The notes under the pieces were generated by a model. That model did no database searches, was not told where the DNA came from, and saw only the letters and a program-made list of their open reading frames with translations. A stretch of 64,000 nt of DNA from a virus. Each line of letters opens with the position of its first letter. Within the stretch, counting starts at the first letter, position 1. Of this stretch, positions 15,232 to 23,857 are shown piece after piece. The stretch is taken from IMG/VR virus record IMGVR_UViG_3300031726_000433, positions 1 through 64,000 of that record; one strand, 5' to 3'. The translations under genes and the position numbers were made by a program.

Positions 15232-16259
15232 AGAAAACACTTCTCATAGACGCCAGAGTCGGAGGTGATTTTACAATTGATGCCCTGTGGGCCGGGCTTG
15301 TTGATCGTCTAGGACATGAGAGTGTCATTGATTTTCCTCCAGCTGCGAAACACAGAGCTGGAATTCCTCAAATCACTGGAAATGTAGAAAAAGATTACGG
15401 CGCAGAAAGAATGTCTCTTTGTTATACGTCATATCACGACTCGTTTAAATCATATGCACATCAAGATATAAACAGATTGATTGCTCTTAATGAAATAGAA
15501 AGAATTTTCATAGACGAAAGAGATGAATCGTATCTCTTGTATTGTATGACAACTGCTCGTTTTTCGAAGATTCCAGTTGTAGTCGTGGCTGGTCACGACA
15601 GGTTTTGGAATAAATCACCTGAGACACTTCGAGACATGTATGGAAATAACCTCGAAGCTCTCTTCATTGATAATTGGAGAGAGAATTATAGAAGCTTAAA
15701 GAATACATATCCAATGTCATATTCAACGAACTTCGATCATCTTTGGAACGTCTCAGAGAGAGAAGAGCTTTTAAAGAATAAGGTGTACGATATATGTTTC
15801 ATGGGTTATAATAGTCATGGAGATAGAGCAGTTATAGTTGAACACTTATTGTCGAAATACGGAGAAAAAGGAAACTGCCTTTTAATAGAAAAGCGTCCAA
15901 ATATAATGGACACATTCATAAGAAAGAGTGAGTATTTCAAGAAGATGGCTCAATCGAGAATTTGCATAAATCTTAAAGGTGCAGCGGAATGCGGGAAGGC
16001 TCTAAGATTTTATGAGATTCCTTATGTTGGTTCTTATATGATCTCGCAAGTAGATTCAGCAAATCAAGTTTATCCATTTCGAGGCGGCGAACACTGTGAT
16101 TACTTTGATGGTCTTGGAGAATTAGACTACAAAATAAAATTTGCTTTAGAAAATACCTCTCGCAGAGAATATATTGCTAACTCTGGACATTCTCACGCAA
16201 TGAAGTATCATACTGCCAGAGCTAGAGTTGATTACATCTACGAAAGACTTGGTAACTAA
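15228..16259 (+). CDS. CgeB-like glycosyltransferase
   Basis: 343 residues. Core features: YDICFMGYNSHGDR (~183-196), RICINLKGAAECGKALRFYE (~242-261) and PYVGSYMISQ (~263), the pattern of the CgeB/DUF3880 glycosyltransferase group. The first ~170 residues form a Rossmann-like half. An overlapping ATGA start joins it to the deacetylase gene, and the next ATG directly follows its stop. Sugar donor unknown. Confidence 0.7.
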   Translation: MKKTLLIDARVGGDFTIDALWAGLVDRLGHESVIDFPPAAKHRAGIPQITGNVEKDYGAERMSLCYTSYHDSFKSYAHQDINRLIALNEIERIFIDERDESYLLYCMTTARFSKIPVVVVAGHDRFWNKSPETLRDMYGNNLEALFIDNWRENYRSLKNTYPMSYSTNFDHLWNVSEREELLKNKVYDICFMGYNSHGDRAVIVEHLLSKYGEKGNCLLIEKRPNIMDTFIRKSEYFKKMAQSRICINLKGAAECGKALRFYEIPYVGSYMISQVDSANQVYPFRGGEHCDYFDGLGELDYKIKFALENTSRREYIANSGHSHAMKYHTARARVDYIYERLGN

Positions 16260-16991
16260 ATGGACAAACAAAGACTATATGACAACATGGCAGCAAGAAA
16301 AAGCAAGCCAGAGCATGATCTTCCTTATAACGGCGGCAATGGAAGAATAGACAAATGCATCAGATTTATGAAGCAGGGAAAGATTAAGACTGGTGGGACA
16401 TTACTTGATGTCGGAGGAAGCATCGGAGATCTTGGATATGCATCAAGAGATCTTTTTTCAAAGAGGATTATTGTAGACATTTCTTCTCAGCAGCTAAAAT
16501 CAGCGGAGAAGAAGGGATGCGATACTCTACAGACCGATGTTGACAAATGCGGCTTTCTTGGAATCGTCGATAACGAAATTGATGTAGTAACAGCTCTAGA
16601 TTTCATAGAACATATTATAGATCCAGAGTTTTTTGCCCAAGAGTCTTTCAGAGTTCTTAAGACTGGTGGCGAAATTTTCATTAATACGCCGAACATAGAA
16701 TATTTTGAACACTTTAATTCGCTCGTCATCAATGGAATGTTTCCTCACACATCTGGAGATAAAGAGGTTTACCACGGTGGTCATCTTGCATTTTACGGCA
16801 AATATGATCTAGATGTAATCTTTGGAAAAGCAGGATTTGTTGGAATGGAGCAAATAAGAGATGAGGAAGGATTTAGACAACCTCAAGAGTTTTGGCTTAA
16901 TCTAAGAAAGCCGAGGTCTCAATCTGAATATGTTCAAACATGTGAAAGACTCGGAAATCCAAATTTGTTGTTTAAGGCAGTCAAGCCATGA
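16260..16991 (+). CDS. Class I SAM-dependent methyltransferase
   Basis: 243 residues. TLLDVGGSIGDLGY (~43-56) is motif I, VVTALDFIEHI (~107-117) motif IV and VLKTGGEIFINTPN (~128-141) motif VI of the Methyltransf_11/23 type. In a glycan operon it probably O- or N-methylates a sugar. No target-recognition insertion visible. Start follows the preceding stop without a gap (TAAATGG). Confidence 0.82.
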   Translation: MDKQRLYDNMAARKSKPEHDLPYNGGNGRIDKCIRFMKQGKIKTGGTLLDVGGSIGDLGYASRDLFSKRIIVDISSQQLKSAEKKGCDTLQTDVDKCGFLGIVDNEIDVVTALDFIEHIIDPEFFAQESFRVLKTGGEIFINTPNIEYFEHFNSLVINGMFPHTSGDKEVYHGGHLAFYGKYDLDVIFGKAGFVGMEQIRDEEGFRQPQEFWLNLRKPRSQSEYVQTCERLGNPNLLFKAVKP

Positions 16992-17650
16992 AAACGTGTC
17001 ATGTCGTAGGAAATAGTCACACGATGTATTTCGTCGGATCACCAATGAGATCAGATGAAGAATGTGAATTCGAAGATGAAGATGAAAGTATTACGATAAA
17101 ATGTTTTAAGGCTGGACAGACAGGTGCAACTGTATTTGGACTTCATAATAAAGATTCGTCAACTGGAGCTGGCGAAAAGATAAAGAATTATCTTAATAAA
17201 CAACAAGTTGAAAATGTAGTGTTTGTTCTTGGAGATGTAGATTTTTTCATTCATCTCTTAAAGCATATTGACGGAACTGATCCTTCTTCATTTATCAAGA
17301 ACATAATGAATGTTTACTCATCGTACATAGAAACTAATGTGAGAAAAAATGTCAAGAACAAGGTGATTGTCTTTGACATCATTCCATATTCTTTCGACTA
17401 CTATAGACATCAAGTTTCTTTAGATTTGAAACACGGAAGTCTCTTTTTCATTTTAAAAGAATTCAGAGAAGCAATGAAGAAGATGACCGAAGAGTACGGA
17501 TACTCTTTCTTGTCAGTTACAAACGAAGTAACGAATTCCTCTGGAATTCTTAATCCAGAATATTGCAACAAGAAAGATGCCAAAGATATTCATGGTGATG
17601 AAAAAATGATTCAACCTGTTGTTCTTAGAAAGTTGAAGGAGATAATCTGA
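16988..17650 (+). CDS. SGNH-hydrolase-like protein
   Basis: 220 residues. VGNSHT at the N-terminus resembles block I (GDSH) with the nucleophile Ser, VFVLGDVDFF (~78) block III-like, and IHGDEKMIQPV (~205) near the C-terminus supplies the Asp/His pair position. Such proteins in sugar loci are acyl esterases or acyltransferases. The block II Gly and block III Asn are not obvious, so assignment is tentative. ATGA overlap with the methyltransferase. Confidence 0.5.
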   Translation: MKTCHVVGNSHTMYFVGSPMRSDEECEFEDEDESITIKCFKAGQTGATVFGLHNKDSSTGAGEKIKNYLNKQQVENVVFVLGDVDFFIHLLKHIDGTDPSSFIKNIMNVYSSYIETNVRKNVKNKVIVFDIIPYSFDYYRHQVSLDLKHGSLFFILKEFREAMKKMTEEYGYSFLSVTNEVTNSSGILNPEYCNKKDAKDIHGDEKMIQPVVLRKLKEII

Positions 17651-18591
17651 ATATTCTAATTGCCAAATGTTTCGGCATAGGAAATGCAGTTATGGCAGTT
17701 CCCATGATTAAAGCTATTCAGCAGACGTTCTCTCACGGAATCGTCGACGTTCTAATAGGGACAACGCCAGATGACTTCGGCGCATTCAATGTTCTTTCTA
17801 AGGTGGTAAGTGGCAATGGTAAAATTTATGCTGCCACGGCCCTCGAGCGTCACTACGACGTGGCTGTATTTGCTATTCCATATGATGGCCGCTGGAAGAA
17901 TGGAATTCACTTCAATGCAGATAAAGTAATGGATGGTAGACCAAGACCTGGTAACTCACAAGTTCTTGGATTCTCTTCATGGGTAGATCATGAAGTAGAA
18001 TATCAAATGGAAAACGCATATCAACTTGGATTCAATGGTTCCATTCCAGACACTAGCTTTTTTGAAAATAGAAAGCTTGTTATAAAGAAAGATTATAGGA
18101 AGATCTACTTTGGATTAGGATACAAGAAAGACATTGCTGGATTCTGGAAAGTAAAACATTGGGGTAATGAGAACTACGCTAGATTAGCAAGACTTCTATT
18201 GGACTTTGATAAAGATTTAACAATTGTCACAACTGGTGATATAATGGATAACAAGTTGTCAATGATGCCAGTTAAGAGACTTCTAAATGGAGATTCGAGA
18301 TTCCAAGTGATTACTGAAAAACTTGAGGATTCATTTAAGACTGTGAAGTCTTGTACAACGTATATTGGAAATGATACTGGTATGATGCATGTTGCATCTT
18401 CAATGGATTTGAATGTGATCGGTTTGTTTTTCATGGAGCACGCTTTTAGAAAGAATCGACCATGGAAGAATCACCAATGTTGTATAGAAGCAGTCGGTAG
18501 AGTTTTAACTCCAGATGAAGTATTCGCCAAATATTTGGATACGATAACTGAGCAACCTGCTTTTGCGAAGGAGTATATGTGTACATTGTAA
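17647..18591 (+). CDS. GT9 heptosyltransferase-like protein, probable CTG start
   Basis: 314 residues if translation begins at CTG 17647. The frame from CTG reads NILIAKCFGIGNAVMAVPMI, the expected N-terminal strand and loop of GT9 enzymes; the first in-frame ATG (17692) would delete it. GGAG (17638-17641) lies 5 bases before CTG, and the CTGA overlap with the preceding stop matches the ATGA overlaps of the operon. Later GT9 features are YIGNDTGMMHVASSM (~257-271) and the C-terminal GLFFMEHA. Together with the GT9 domain at 9597 it is a likely user of ADP-heptose. Confidence 0.8.
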   Translation: MNILIAKCFGIGNAVMAVPMIKAIQQTFSHGIVDVLIGTTPDDFGAFNVLSKVVSGNGKIYAATALERHYDVAVFAIPYDGRWKNGIHFNADKVMDGRPRPGNSQVLGFSSWVDHEVEYQMENAYQLGFNGSIPDTSFFENRKLVIKKDYRKIYFGLGYKKDIAGFWKVKHWGNENYARLARLLLDFDKDLTIVTTGDIMDNKLSMMPVKRLLNGDSRFQVITEKLEDSFKTVKSCTTYIGNDTGMMHVASSMDLNVIGLFFMEHAFRKNRPWKNHQCCIEAVGRVLTPDEVFAKYLDTITEQPAFAKEYMCTL

Positions 18592-19538
18592 CAGGCGGAC
18601 TTGGATTTATTGGAAGCAATCTTGTAAAGAAGCTATCTGACTTTGGTGAAAAGGTTTGTGTCGTTGATTATAGAGATGACGCGTCTAAATTGCTGAATAT
18701 CGCAAACTGCAAAGGCGTAGTAGATGTTATAAGTCCGCACACGTTCAGAGGATCCTTGGACAGATTTCTTTCATATAATGAAGTGCAAGGTGTATATCAT
18801 CAAGGTGCGTGTACAGATACGACAGTGGTGAATGTAGAGCGTATGCTTGGTGAGAATTTGGATTTTTCTAAAGAAGTTATTATTGGTTGCCTAAAGCATG
18901 GAAAGAAAATTGTGTATGCCTCATCTGCTGCAGTGTATGGTAATAATTGGAATAGTGAAGATACGATAAATGAAAATCCTCTAAACATCTACGGCGTGTC
19001 AAAGCTTCTTGTCGATAACTTCGTAAGACACATCATATTTGGAACAAATCCAGAGACTACACTTGTTGGGTTGAGATACTTCAATGTGTATGGGAATAAT
19101 GAAAACCACAAAGGCAAAATGGCCTCAATGATTCACCAGATTACTGAGAAAGTTAAGCAAGACAAACCTCCAGTTTTGTTTAAGCATGGTGAGCAGGAGA
19201 GAGATTTTATTCATGTAAGTGATGTCGTTAATCTTAATCTTCATTTTATGGATTCTGATCCTCGACAAGATATCTTCAATGCCGGGACCGGACAGACTAG
19301 AACATTTCTACAGATAGCTACGTACATTTCATATGTTATGGAAAAAACTCTCGGAAAGAAACATATGAATCCAGAGTACGTTGATATGCCGGAAGATGTG
19401 AGAAAATTTTATCAATTCAACACAAAAGCAGATCTAAGGAAGTTGAGAGCTGCTGGTTATAAAAAGGATTTTATGCCAGTGACAGAAGGAATTAGAAAGA
19501 CGATCGCTCCAGATTGGAAGGGAGATTTCAGTGTCTAA
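18579..19538 (+). CDS. hldD: ADP-glyceromanno-heptose 6-epimerase-like (HldD-type) SDR
   Basis: 319 residues from GTG 18579 with AAGGAG nearby. TGGLGFIGSN binds NADP; YHQGACTDTT (~72-81) closely resembles the HldD signature around HEGAC; SSAAVYGNN (~114) and YGVSK (~136) give the catalytic residues; FNAGTGQTRTF (~230) also matches HldD. HldD converts ADP-D-glycero- to ADP-L-glycero-manno-heptose, the last activation step for LPS core heptose. Other SDR epimerases share the fold, but these motifs with the hldE halves nearby make this reading good. Start overlaps the GT9 gene by 13 bases. Confidence 0.8.
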   Translation: MYIVTGGLGFIGSNLVKKLSDFGEKVCVVDYRDDASKLLNIANCKGVVDVISPHTFRGSLDRFLSYNEVQGVYHQGACTDTTVVNVERMLGENLDFSKEVIIGCLKHGKKIVYASSAAVYGNNWNSEDTINENPLNIYGVSKLLVDNFVRHIIFGTNPETTLVGLRYFNVYGNNENHKGKMASMIHQITEKVKQDKPPVLFKHGEQERDFIHVSDVVNLNLHFMDSDPRQDIFNAGTGQTRTFLQIATYISYVMEKTLGKKHMNPEYVDMPEDVRKFYQFNTKADLRKLRAAGYKKDFMPVTEGIRKTIAPDWKGDFSV

Positions 19539-19902
19539 AATATCGAAAGTAGAAGTCAATCACCAACAAATACACACAAAGGGTTGGGGATTTGAAGTGT
19601 GGATTGAAAATCTTCCAGAGTATTGCGGAAAGCTTCTTTGGTTCAAGTCAGGTAAGAAATGTTCAATGCACTTTCACCTGAATAAAAAAGAAACGATGTA
19701 TCTTCAGAGTGGACGCATCGACATAGACCTTATCGATCCAGAGAATGGAGAAAGATATACCGTCAGTTTATTTGAGGGCGATTCTCTCTTGATTCCTCCT
19801 GGTCAAATGCACCAAATTATAGCTCTCAAGGAAAGTCAACTCTTTGAATTTAGCACCACTCATGAAGATTCAGACTCTTATAGAATGCAAAAAGGTGACT
19901 GA
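19531..19902 (+). CDS. Cupin-domain protein (sugar isomerase/epimerase type)
   Basis: 123 residues from GTG 19531 (GGGAG upstream). CSMHFHLNKKETMYLQSG (~48-65) is cupin motif 1 with His/His/Glu ligands, and LLIPPGQMHQI (~91-101) motif 2. The single small cupin resembles type II mannose-6-phosphate isomerase C-termini and sugar cupins. It likely isomerises or epimerises a nucleotide or phosphate sugar. Overlaps hldD by 8 bases and meets the next gene at TGATG. Confidence 0.72.
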   Translation: MSKISKVEVNHQQIHTKGWGFEVWIENLPEYCGKLLWFKSGKKCSMHFHLNKKETMYLQSGRIDIDLIDPENGERYTVSLFEGDSLLIPPGQMHQIIALKESQLFEFSTTHEDSDSYRMQKGD

Positions 19903-20792
19903 TGAGATGGAATATCATTGGAGCATTTATTCGCAACAAGCCATTTGGCACAGAGATAGCATTTCAGAAGGGACTCGAAAGGATCGGAGAGACAGTAACT
20001 GTAATTGATCCAAGTTATCCTTATCAGAAGTTTGATGAGTCAGCAGACGTTACTGTATTATTCAAGTGGATTGATCCAGGCGAATATAGAAATACCCTGA
20101 CGAAGATCGGTGGCAAGAAGATCGTATACCAACCAGATGATCTAAGATTTCCTCATATCAAAAATATGATGCATGAGATGAGAAACATATGTGATCATGC
20201 GTTCACATTTGATAATGATGGAGCAGATCTAGCAATTCAATATGGTTATAAGTCAGCTCAAAGACTTCTGTTAACAGCAGACAATACTTTATACAGACGA
20301 ATTCCAAACATGCAGAAAGATATCGACGTTTGTTTTATTGGAAGCATGTCTAACGGAGATAATCATAAAAGTAGAATGAAGATGCTGAATATTGTTTCTC
20401 AAATGAAGGGCGTAAGACTTGCTGCAATGAATGAACTATTTGACATTGGAATGCTTAATGGAATTTACAATCGCTCAAAGATTGTCCTGAATCATGCAAC
20501 AGATGTGGGTCAACCTTTCGGGCATGGATATGGATATCAGTGTCGACATTTCGAAGCTGGACTTGCTGGAGCTTTTGTGTTGTCGAATGAGATTGATAAT
20601 GAAAGAGAATTAAAGAATATCATGACATTCCACGATGAAGAAAGTTTGGTTGGTGAAATCAGAACGTGGCTTGATTCTTCAATCGGTGAAAGACAGATGG
20701 TGGCAGATAGTTTGTACGAAGAGCTTAACAAGTCTCATCTTCCAGAACATAGAGCACAAGAAATGTTGGAATTCGTCAAGAGGATTTCGTGA
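19902..20792 (+). CDS. CgeB-like glycosyltransferase
   Basis: 296 residues. DVCFIGSMSNGDNHKSR (~141-157), SKIVLNHATDVGQPFG (~191) and CRHFEAGLAGAFVLSNEI (~214) form the C-terminal donor half typical of the CgeB-like group; the first ~135 residues are the N-terminal Rossmann half (YQPDDLRFPH). It is a relative of, but not a copy of, the enzyme at 15228. TGATG junction upstream, GTGA overlap downstream. Confidence 0.7.
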   Translation: MRWNIIGAFIRNKPFGTEIAFQKGLERIGETVTVIDPSYPYQKFDESADVTVLFKWIDPGEYRNTLTKIGGKKIVYQPDDLRFPHIKNMMHEMRNICDHAFTFDNDGADLAIQYGYKSAQRLLLTADNTLYRRIPNMQKDIDVCFIGSMSNGDNHKSRMKMLNIVSQMKGVRLAAMNELFDIGMLNGIYNRSKIVLNHATDVGQPFGHGYGYQCRHFEAGLAGAFVLSNEIDNERELKNIMTFHDEESLVGEIRTWLDSSIGERQMVADSLYEELNKSHLPEHRAQEMLEFVKRIS

Positions 20793-21403
20793 AGCTAAAT
20801 CTCGGTTGTGGCACAGATGTGAAACAAGGATATGTCAATGTGGACTTTAGAGATCTGCCAGGAGTAATGAAAGTAGATCTCTCAAAGTTTCCGTGGCCTT
20901 TCGATGATGAATCTGCAGATGAAGTAATGATGCTCGATTTTCTCGAACACTTCCCATATAGAGATACCGAAAAGATTATTTTTGAAGCATATAGAATTCT
21001 AAAGAAGGATGGCAAGATTATTCTTCAGGTTCCAGATCTAGATCATTGCTCAAGAGCGGCTTCGTTTATTCCACCGTTTCTTTGTAATAACTGTGGGTGG
21101 GAATTTCCAGTAAATGATGGTAGAGCTAAATTTTATCTAAAGGCAAATTTCGTTTGTAACAAATGCGGTAGATCTTGGAGATTAATTGCAGGCTCTGCAG
21201 TGGCTAGATTATATGGTGGTCAAGACTATCATGGCAACTGGCACTTCACAGCGTTTTCTAAATTGATTTTAGAAGACATGTTAAGCATGTCTGGATTCGG
21301 ATGCATAGAAGAAATACAAAAAAATGAAAACGGTGAAACGTTTTATGCAAATTGGAATTTAAAACTCGTAGCTAGAAAACTAAATATCATATGGGAAGAA
21401 TAG
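20789..21403 (+). CDS. SAM methyltransferase with zinc-ribbon insertion
   Basis: 204 residues from GTG 20789. KLNLGCGTDVKQGYVNVD (~2-19) is motif I, VMMLDFLEHFPY (~45) motif IV and ILKKDGKIILQVPDLD (~71) motif VI. Between ~95 and 130 two CxxC pairs (CNNCGW and CNKCGR) form a predicted zinc ribbon inserted in the methyltransferase core, not usual for sugar methyltransferases. The C-terminal WHFTAFS segment resumes the fold. Its end is overlapped by the endonuclease gene at 21391. Confidence 0.8.
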   Translation: MKLNLGCGTDVKQGYVNVDFRDLPGVMKVDLSKFPWPFDDESADEVMMLDFLEHFPYRDTEKIIFEAYRILKKDGKIILQVPDLDHCSRAASFIPPFLCNNCGWEFPVNDGRAKFYLKANFVCNKCGRSWRLIAGSAVARLYGGQDYHGNWHFTAFSKLILEDMLSMSGFGCIEEIQKNENGETFYANWNLKLVARKLNIIWEE

Positions 21404-21888
21404 GACCATATGAAAAACAATGTAATGGCTGTAAGGTTAATTTTTTAGCTAGAATGAAAAATCAAAAATTTTGTAAACCTGAATGTGCCAGAAAAAAGAC
21501 ATTCGCCTCATTGAGAAATTGTATATATTGTAAAAAAGAATTTTTAGGATATAGAGTCGACAAGAAAGTTTGCGGAGATGAATTGTGTCTAAAATCACTG
21601 TCCAAATCAAATTCATTATCTTGGAGAATAAAGTCTCTTGGTGTGTCAGTTAGTCAATTTGAAGAACTTCGTAGATTACAAAATGATCGTTGCGTAATTT
21701 GCGATCTTCCAGAGACATTAATTCACAAGGGCAAATTACAAAATTTGTCAATAGATCATTGTCACGAGACTGGTAAAATAAGAGGATTACTTTGTAAGCT
21801 GTGTAATATGGGTCTCGGTCTTTTTAAAGACGACAAGAAAAGATTAAAAAAAGCTATTCAATATTTAGAATTGTCAGAGGGTGAATGA
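21391..21888 (+). CDS. Endonuclease-VII-like HNH homing nuclease
   Basis: 165 residues. Two N-terminal zinc fingers (CNGCKVNF...FCKPEC; CIYCKKEF...CGDELC), then CVICDLPE and [29 protein letters not shown]. The C-terminal core belongs to the recombination endonuclease VII family and shares the stretch GKIRGLLC...C..GLGLFKDD with the protein at 7046. Presence between two sugar genes, overlapping both, marks it as a free-standing homing endonuclease that has been accommodated without breaking the operon. Confidence 0.82.
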   Translation: MGRIGPYEKQCNGCKVNFLARMKNQKFCKPECARKKTFASLRNCIYCKKEFLGYRVDKKVCGDELCLKSLSKSNSLSWRIKSLGVSVSQFEELRRLQNDRCVICDLPETLIHKGKLQNLSIDHCHETGKIRGLLCKLCNMGLGLFKDDKKRLKKAIQYLELSEGE

Positions 21889-22838
21889 TGAATGACCTTA
21901 GCGGAAAGAATATTCTCGTCACTGGAGCTGGTGGTTTCATCGGCTCTGCAATGGTTCGAACACTCGTGGGATTTAAGGCGAATGTTGTCAGTCTCGTGAG
22001 ATCGCATAGTGATACGACTCAGCTGGAAGGTTCTACTGTTCACGTAGGAGACGTTGCAGATTACAAATTCATGTGTGACATTATCTCAATGCATGAGATA
22101 GAATATATTTTTCATTTTGCAGCAAATGCGATTGTCAGAATTGCCGCAAAAGATCCAATGAATTGTTACCAGTCTAATGTAATTGGTACTGTATCTATTC
22201 TAGAGGCTGCACGCAATGTTGGGAAGTGTAAGAAGATTTTAGTATCTTCTAGTGATAAGGCATATGGTGATCATGAGAAGCTTCCATACACAGAAGATAT
22301 GGCTCTTCAGCCAAAAAATACTTACGACACTTCAAAGGCATGTGCAGATCTAGTAGCTAGATCCTATGCGCATAATTATAATATGCCTATAATTGTGACG
22401 AGGTGCAGTAACGTGTATGGTCCTGGTGATCCAAATATGTCCAGGATCATTCCAAACTCAATCAATAGAGCTCTTCAAGGAAATTCTCCAGAACTCTATT
22501 CAGATGTAAGTCAAATGGAAAGGGAATTTATCTACATAGATGATGTTATAGACGCATGTCTATTGCTTATCTTTTCAGATAACAATACAAATGGAGAAGC
22601 TTTTAACATTGGCGGGTCTGGTCCTGAATCCGTAGAGAATGTTGTAGATAAAATTTTGTCATTGATGAATTCTCCATTGAAGACAACAATAAAGGATCGT
22701 GACCCAACATTTAAGGAAATTAAGAGACAGTACATAGATGCATCGAAACTCAATAAGTTTACAGGTTGGGTGCCAAAAGTTAATCTAAATCTCGGCTTAT
22801 TAAGAACTATAAGTTGGTATAAAGAGAGATTCTCATGA
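21885..22838 (+). CDS. NAD-dependent sugar 4,6-dehydratase-like SDR
   Basis: 317 residues. VTGAGGFIGSA (~11-21) NAD site, SSSDKAYGDH (~121) and YDTSK (~146) catalytic motifs, SNVYGPGDPNMSR (~170) and REFIYIDDV (~210). SSDKAYG is characteristic of CDP-glucose and related 4,6-dehydratases. Product would be a 4-keto-6-deoxy sugar for deoxysugar synthesis. Exact nucleotide not readable. ATGATG start overlaps the endonuclease stop. Confidence 0.8.
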   Translation: MMNDLSGKNILVTGAGGFIGSAMVRTLVGFKANVVSLVRSHSDTTQLEGSTVHVGDVADYKFMCDIISMHEIEYIFHFAANAIVRIAAKDPMNCYQSNVIGTVSILEAARNVGKCKKILVSSSDKAYGDHEKLPYTEDMALQPKNTYDTSKACADLVARSYAHNYNMPIIVTRCSNVYGPGDPNMSRIIPNSINRALQGNSPELYSDVSQMEREFIYIDDVIDACLLLIFSDNNTNGEAFNIGGSGPESVENVVDKILSLMNSPLKTTIKDRDPTFKEIKRQYIDASKLNKFTGWVPKVNLNLGLLRTISWYKERFS

Positions 22839-23854
22839 AGATAGCTTTTGTCGGAATCAAAAGAAAGTATCAGGAGATACCCGAAGATTATCGCGATTCA
22901 TTCAATCAATATCATCTTGAGTTGCCGTATTACTACGCTAAGTATGGGAATAATGATGTTGTTATTTCAACTCTTGATTATGAAGATGATGGAGTTCAAT
23001 TTGAGGCCGGCAGCTTGAAATGTATGCTTGAAAAATCAGTACAACTTAGCAAGTTCGATGTAGTAGTACACTGGAGAAGATGGTTCCCAGAATTTTATGA
23101 TCCAGGCGCGATAAATGTCATCAACTGTCAGGATCATTCATTTAGCCAGGAATGGACGTCTTCAGCTAGCATTGCATTTCGTTCCGGCCAACTCTATGGA
23201 ATACTTTGTTTCAAGTCATGGCATAAAAGAAATCTGTTGATCGAGTGTCCATGGTTAACTGAAGACAGAGCCCTGGAGGGAGTAACTCTGGGCGTAGACA
23301 CAGACATTTACAAACCATCAGTAAATAAAGATCCATATCAAATGTTGTGGTCATCTGATCCTGGTAGAGGAATGTCTGGAGCAATTGCTCTCGTGATGAA
23401 GTTATTTCAGATAGATAAGAGATTTAGACTTCATCTTTGTTATCCAGATTATGTTAAACAACCTCAAAAGATTCAACATCCAGCATTGGTTTGGCATGGA
23501 TCAATTTCGAATGGTCCAAAGTTATGGAATATGTTTAATGACACAGGAATTCTTCCATACACTTCAACATTCAAGGAACCATCATCAAGAGCCCACAGAC
23601 AAGCTCAGGCTGCTGGAAGTTTAGTTCTCTATCCTCCGAATATGGGAACTCCATCTGAACTAATTGAAAATAATATAACTGGGGTAGTTGATAACCAATC
23701 CTTGTGGCCAGATCGCATAATTGATCTTATAAAAAGTGGTAAGTGGTTAGAGATTGGGCAGAATGCCAGAAAATTTGCAGAGTCACAGAGTTGGAAAGTA
23801 CAAGCTGAGAATTTCAATAACTTGATCATCGGAATTTTAAAAGAGAGGGAGTAA
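22835..23854 (+). CDS. GT4-type glycosyltransferase
   Basis: 339 residues. C-terminal half shows LWSSDPGRGMSGAIALV (~170), ALVWHGSI (~214) and the donor region EPSSRAHRQAQAAGSLVLYP (~250) with PSELIENNITGVV. The E-x7-E is modified (EPSSRAHRQAQ), so retention of activity is not certain. N-terminal half is a divergent Rossmann domain with HWRRWFPEFY. ATGA overlap with the dehydratase. Confidence 0.75.
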   Translation: MKIAFVGIKRKYQEIPEDYRDSFNQYHLELPYYYAKYGNNDVVISTLDYEDDGVQFEAGSLKCMLEKSVQLSKFDVVVHWRRWFPEFYDPGAINVINCQDHSFSQEWTSSASIAFRSGQLYGILCFKSWHKRNLLIECPWLTEDRALEGVTLGVDTDIYKPSVNKDPYQMLWSSDPGRGMSGAIALVMKLFQIDKRFRLHLCYPDYVKQPQKIQHPALVWHGSISNGPKLWNMFNDTGILPYTSTFKEPSSRAHRQAQAAGSLVLYPPNMGTPSELIENNITGVVDNQSLWPDRIIDLIKSGKWLEIGQNARKFAESQSWKVQAENFNNLIIGILKERE

Positions 23855-23857
23855 ACA

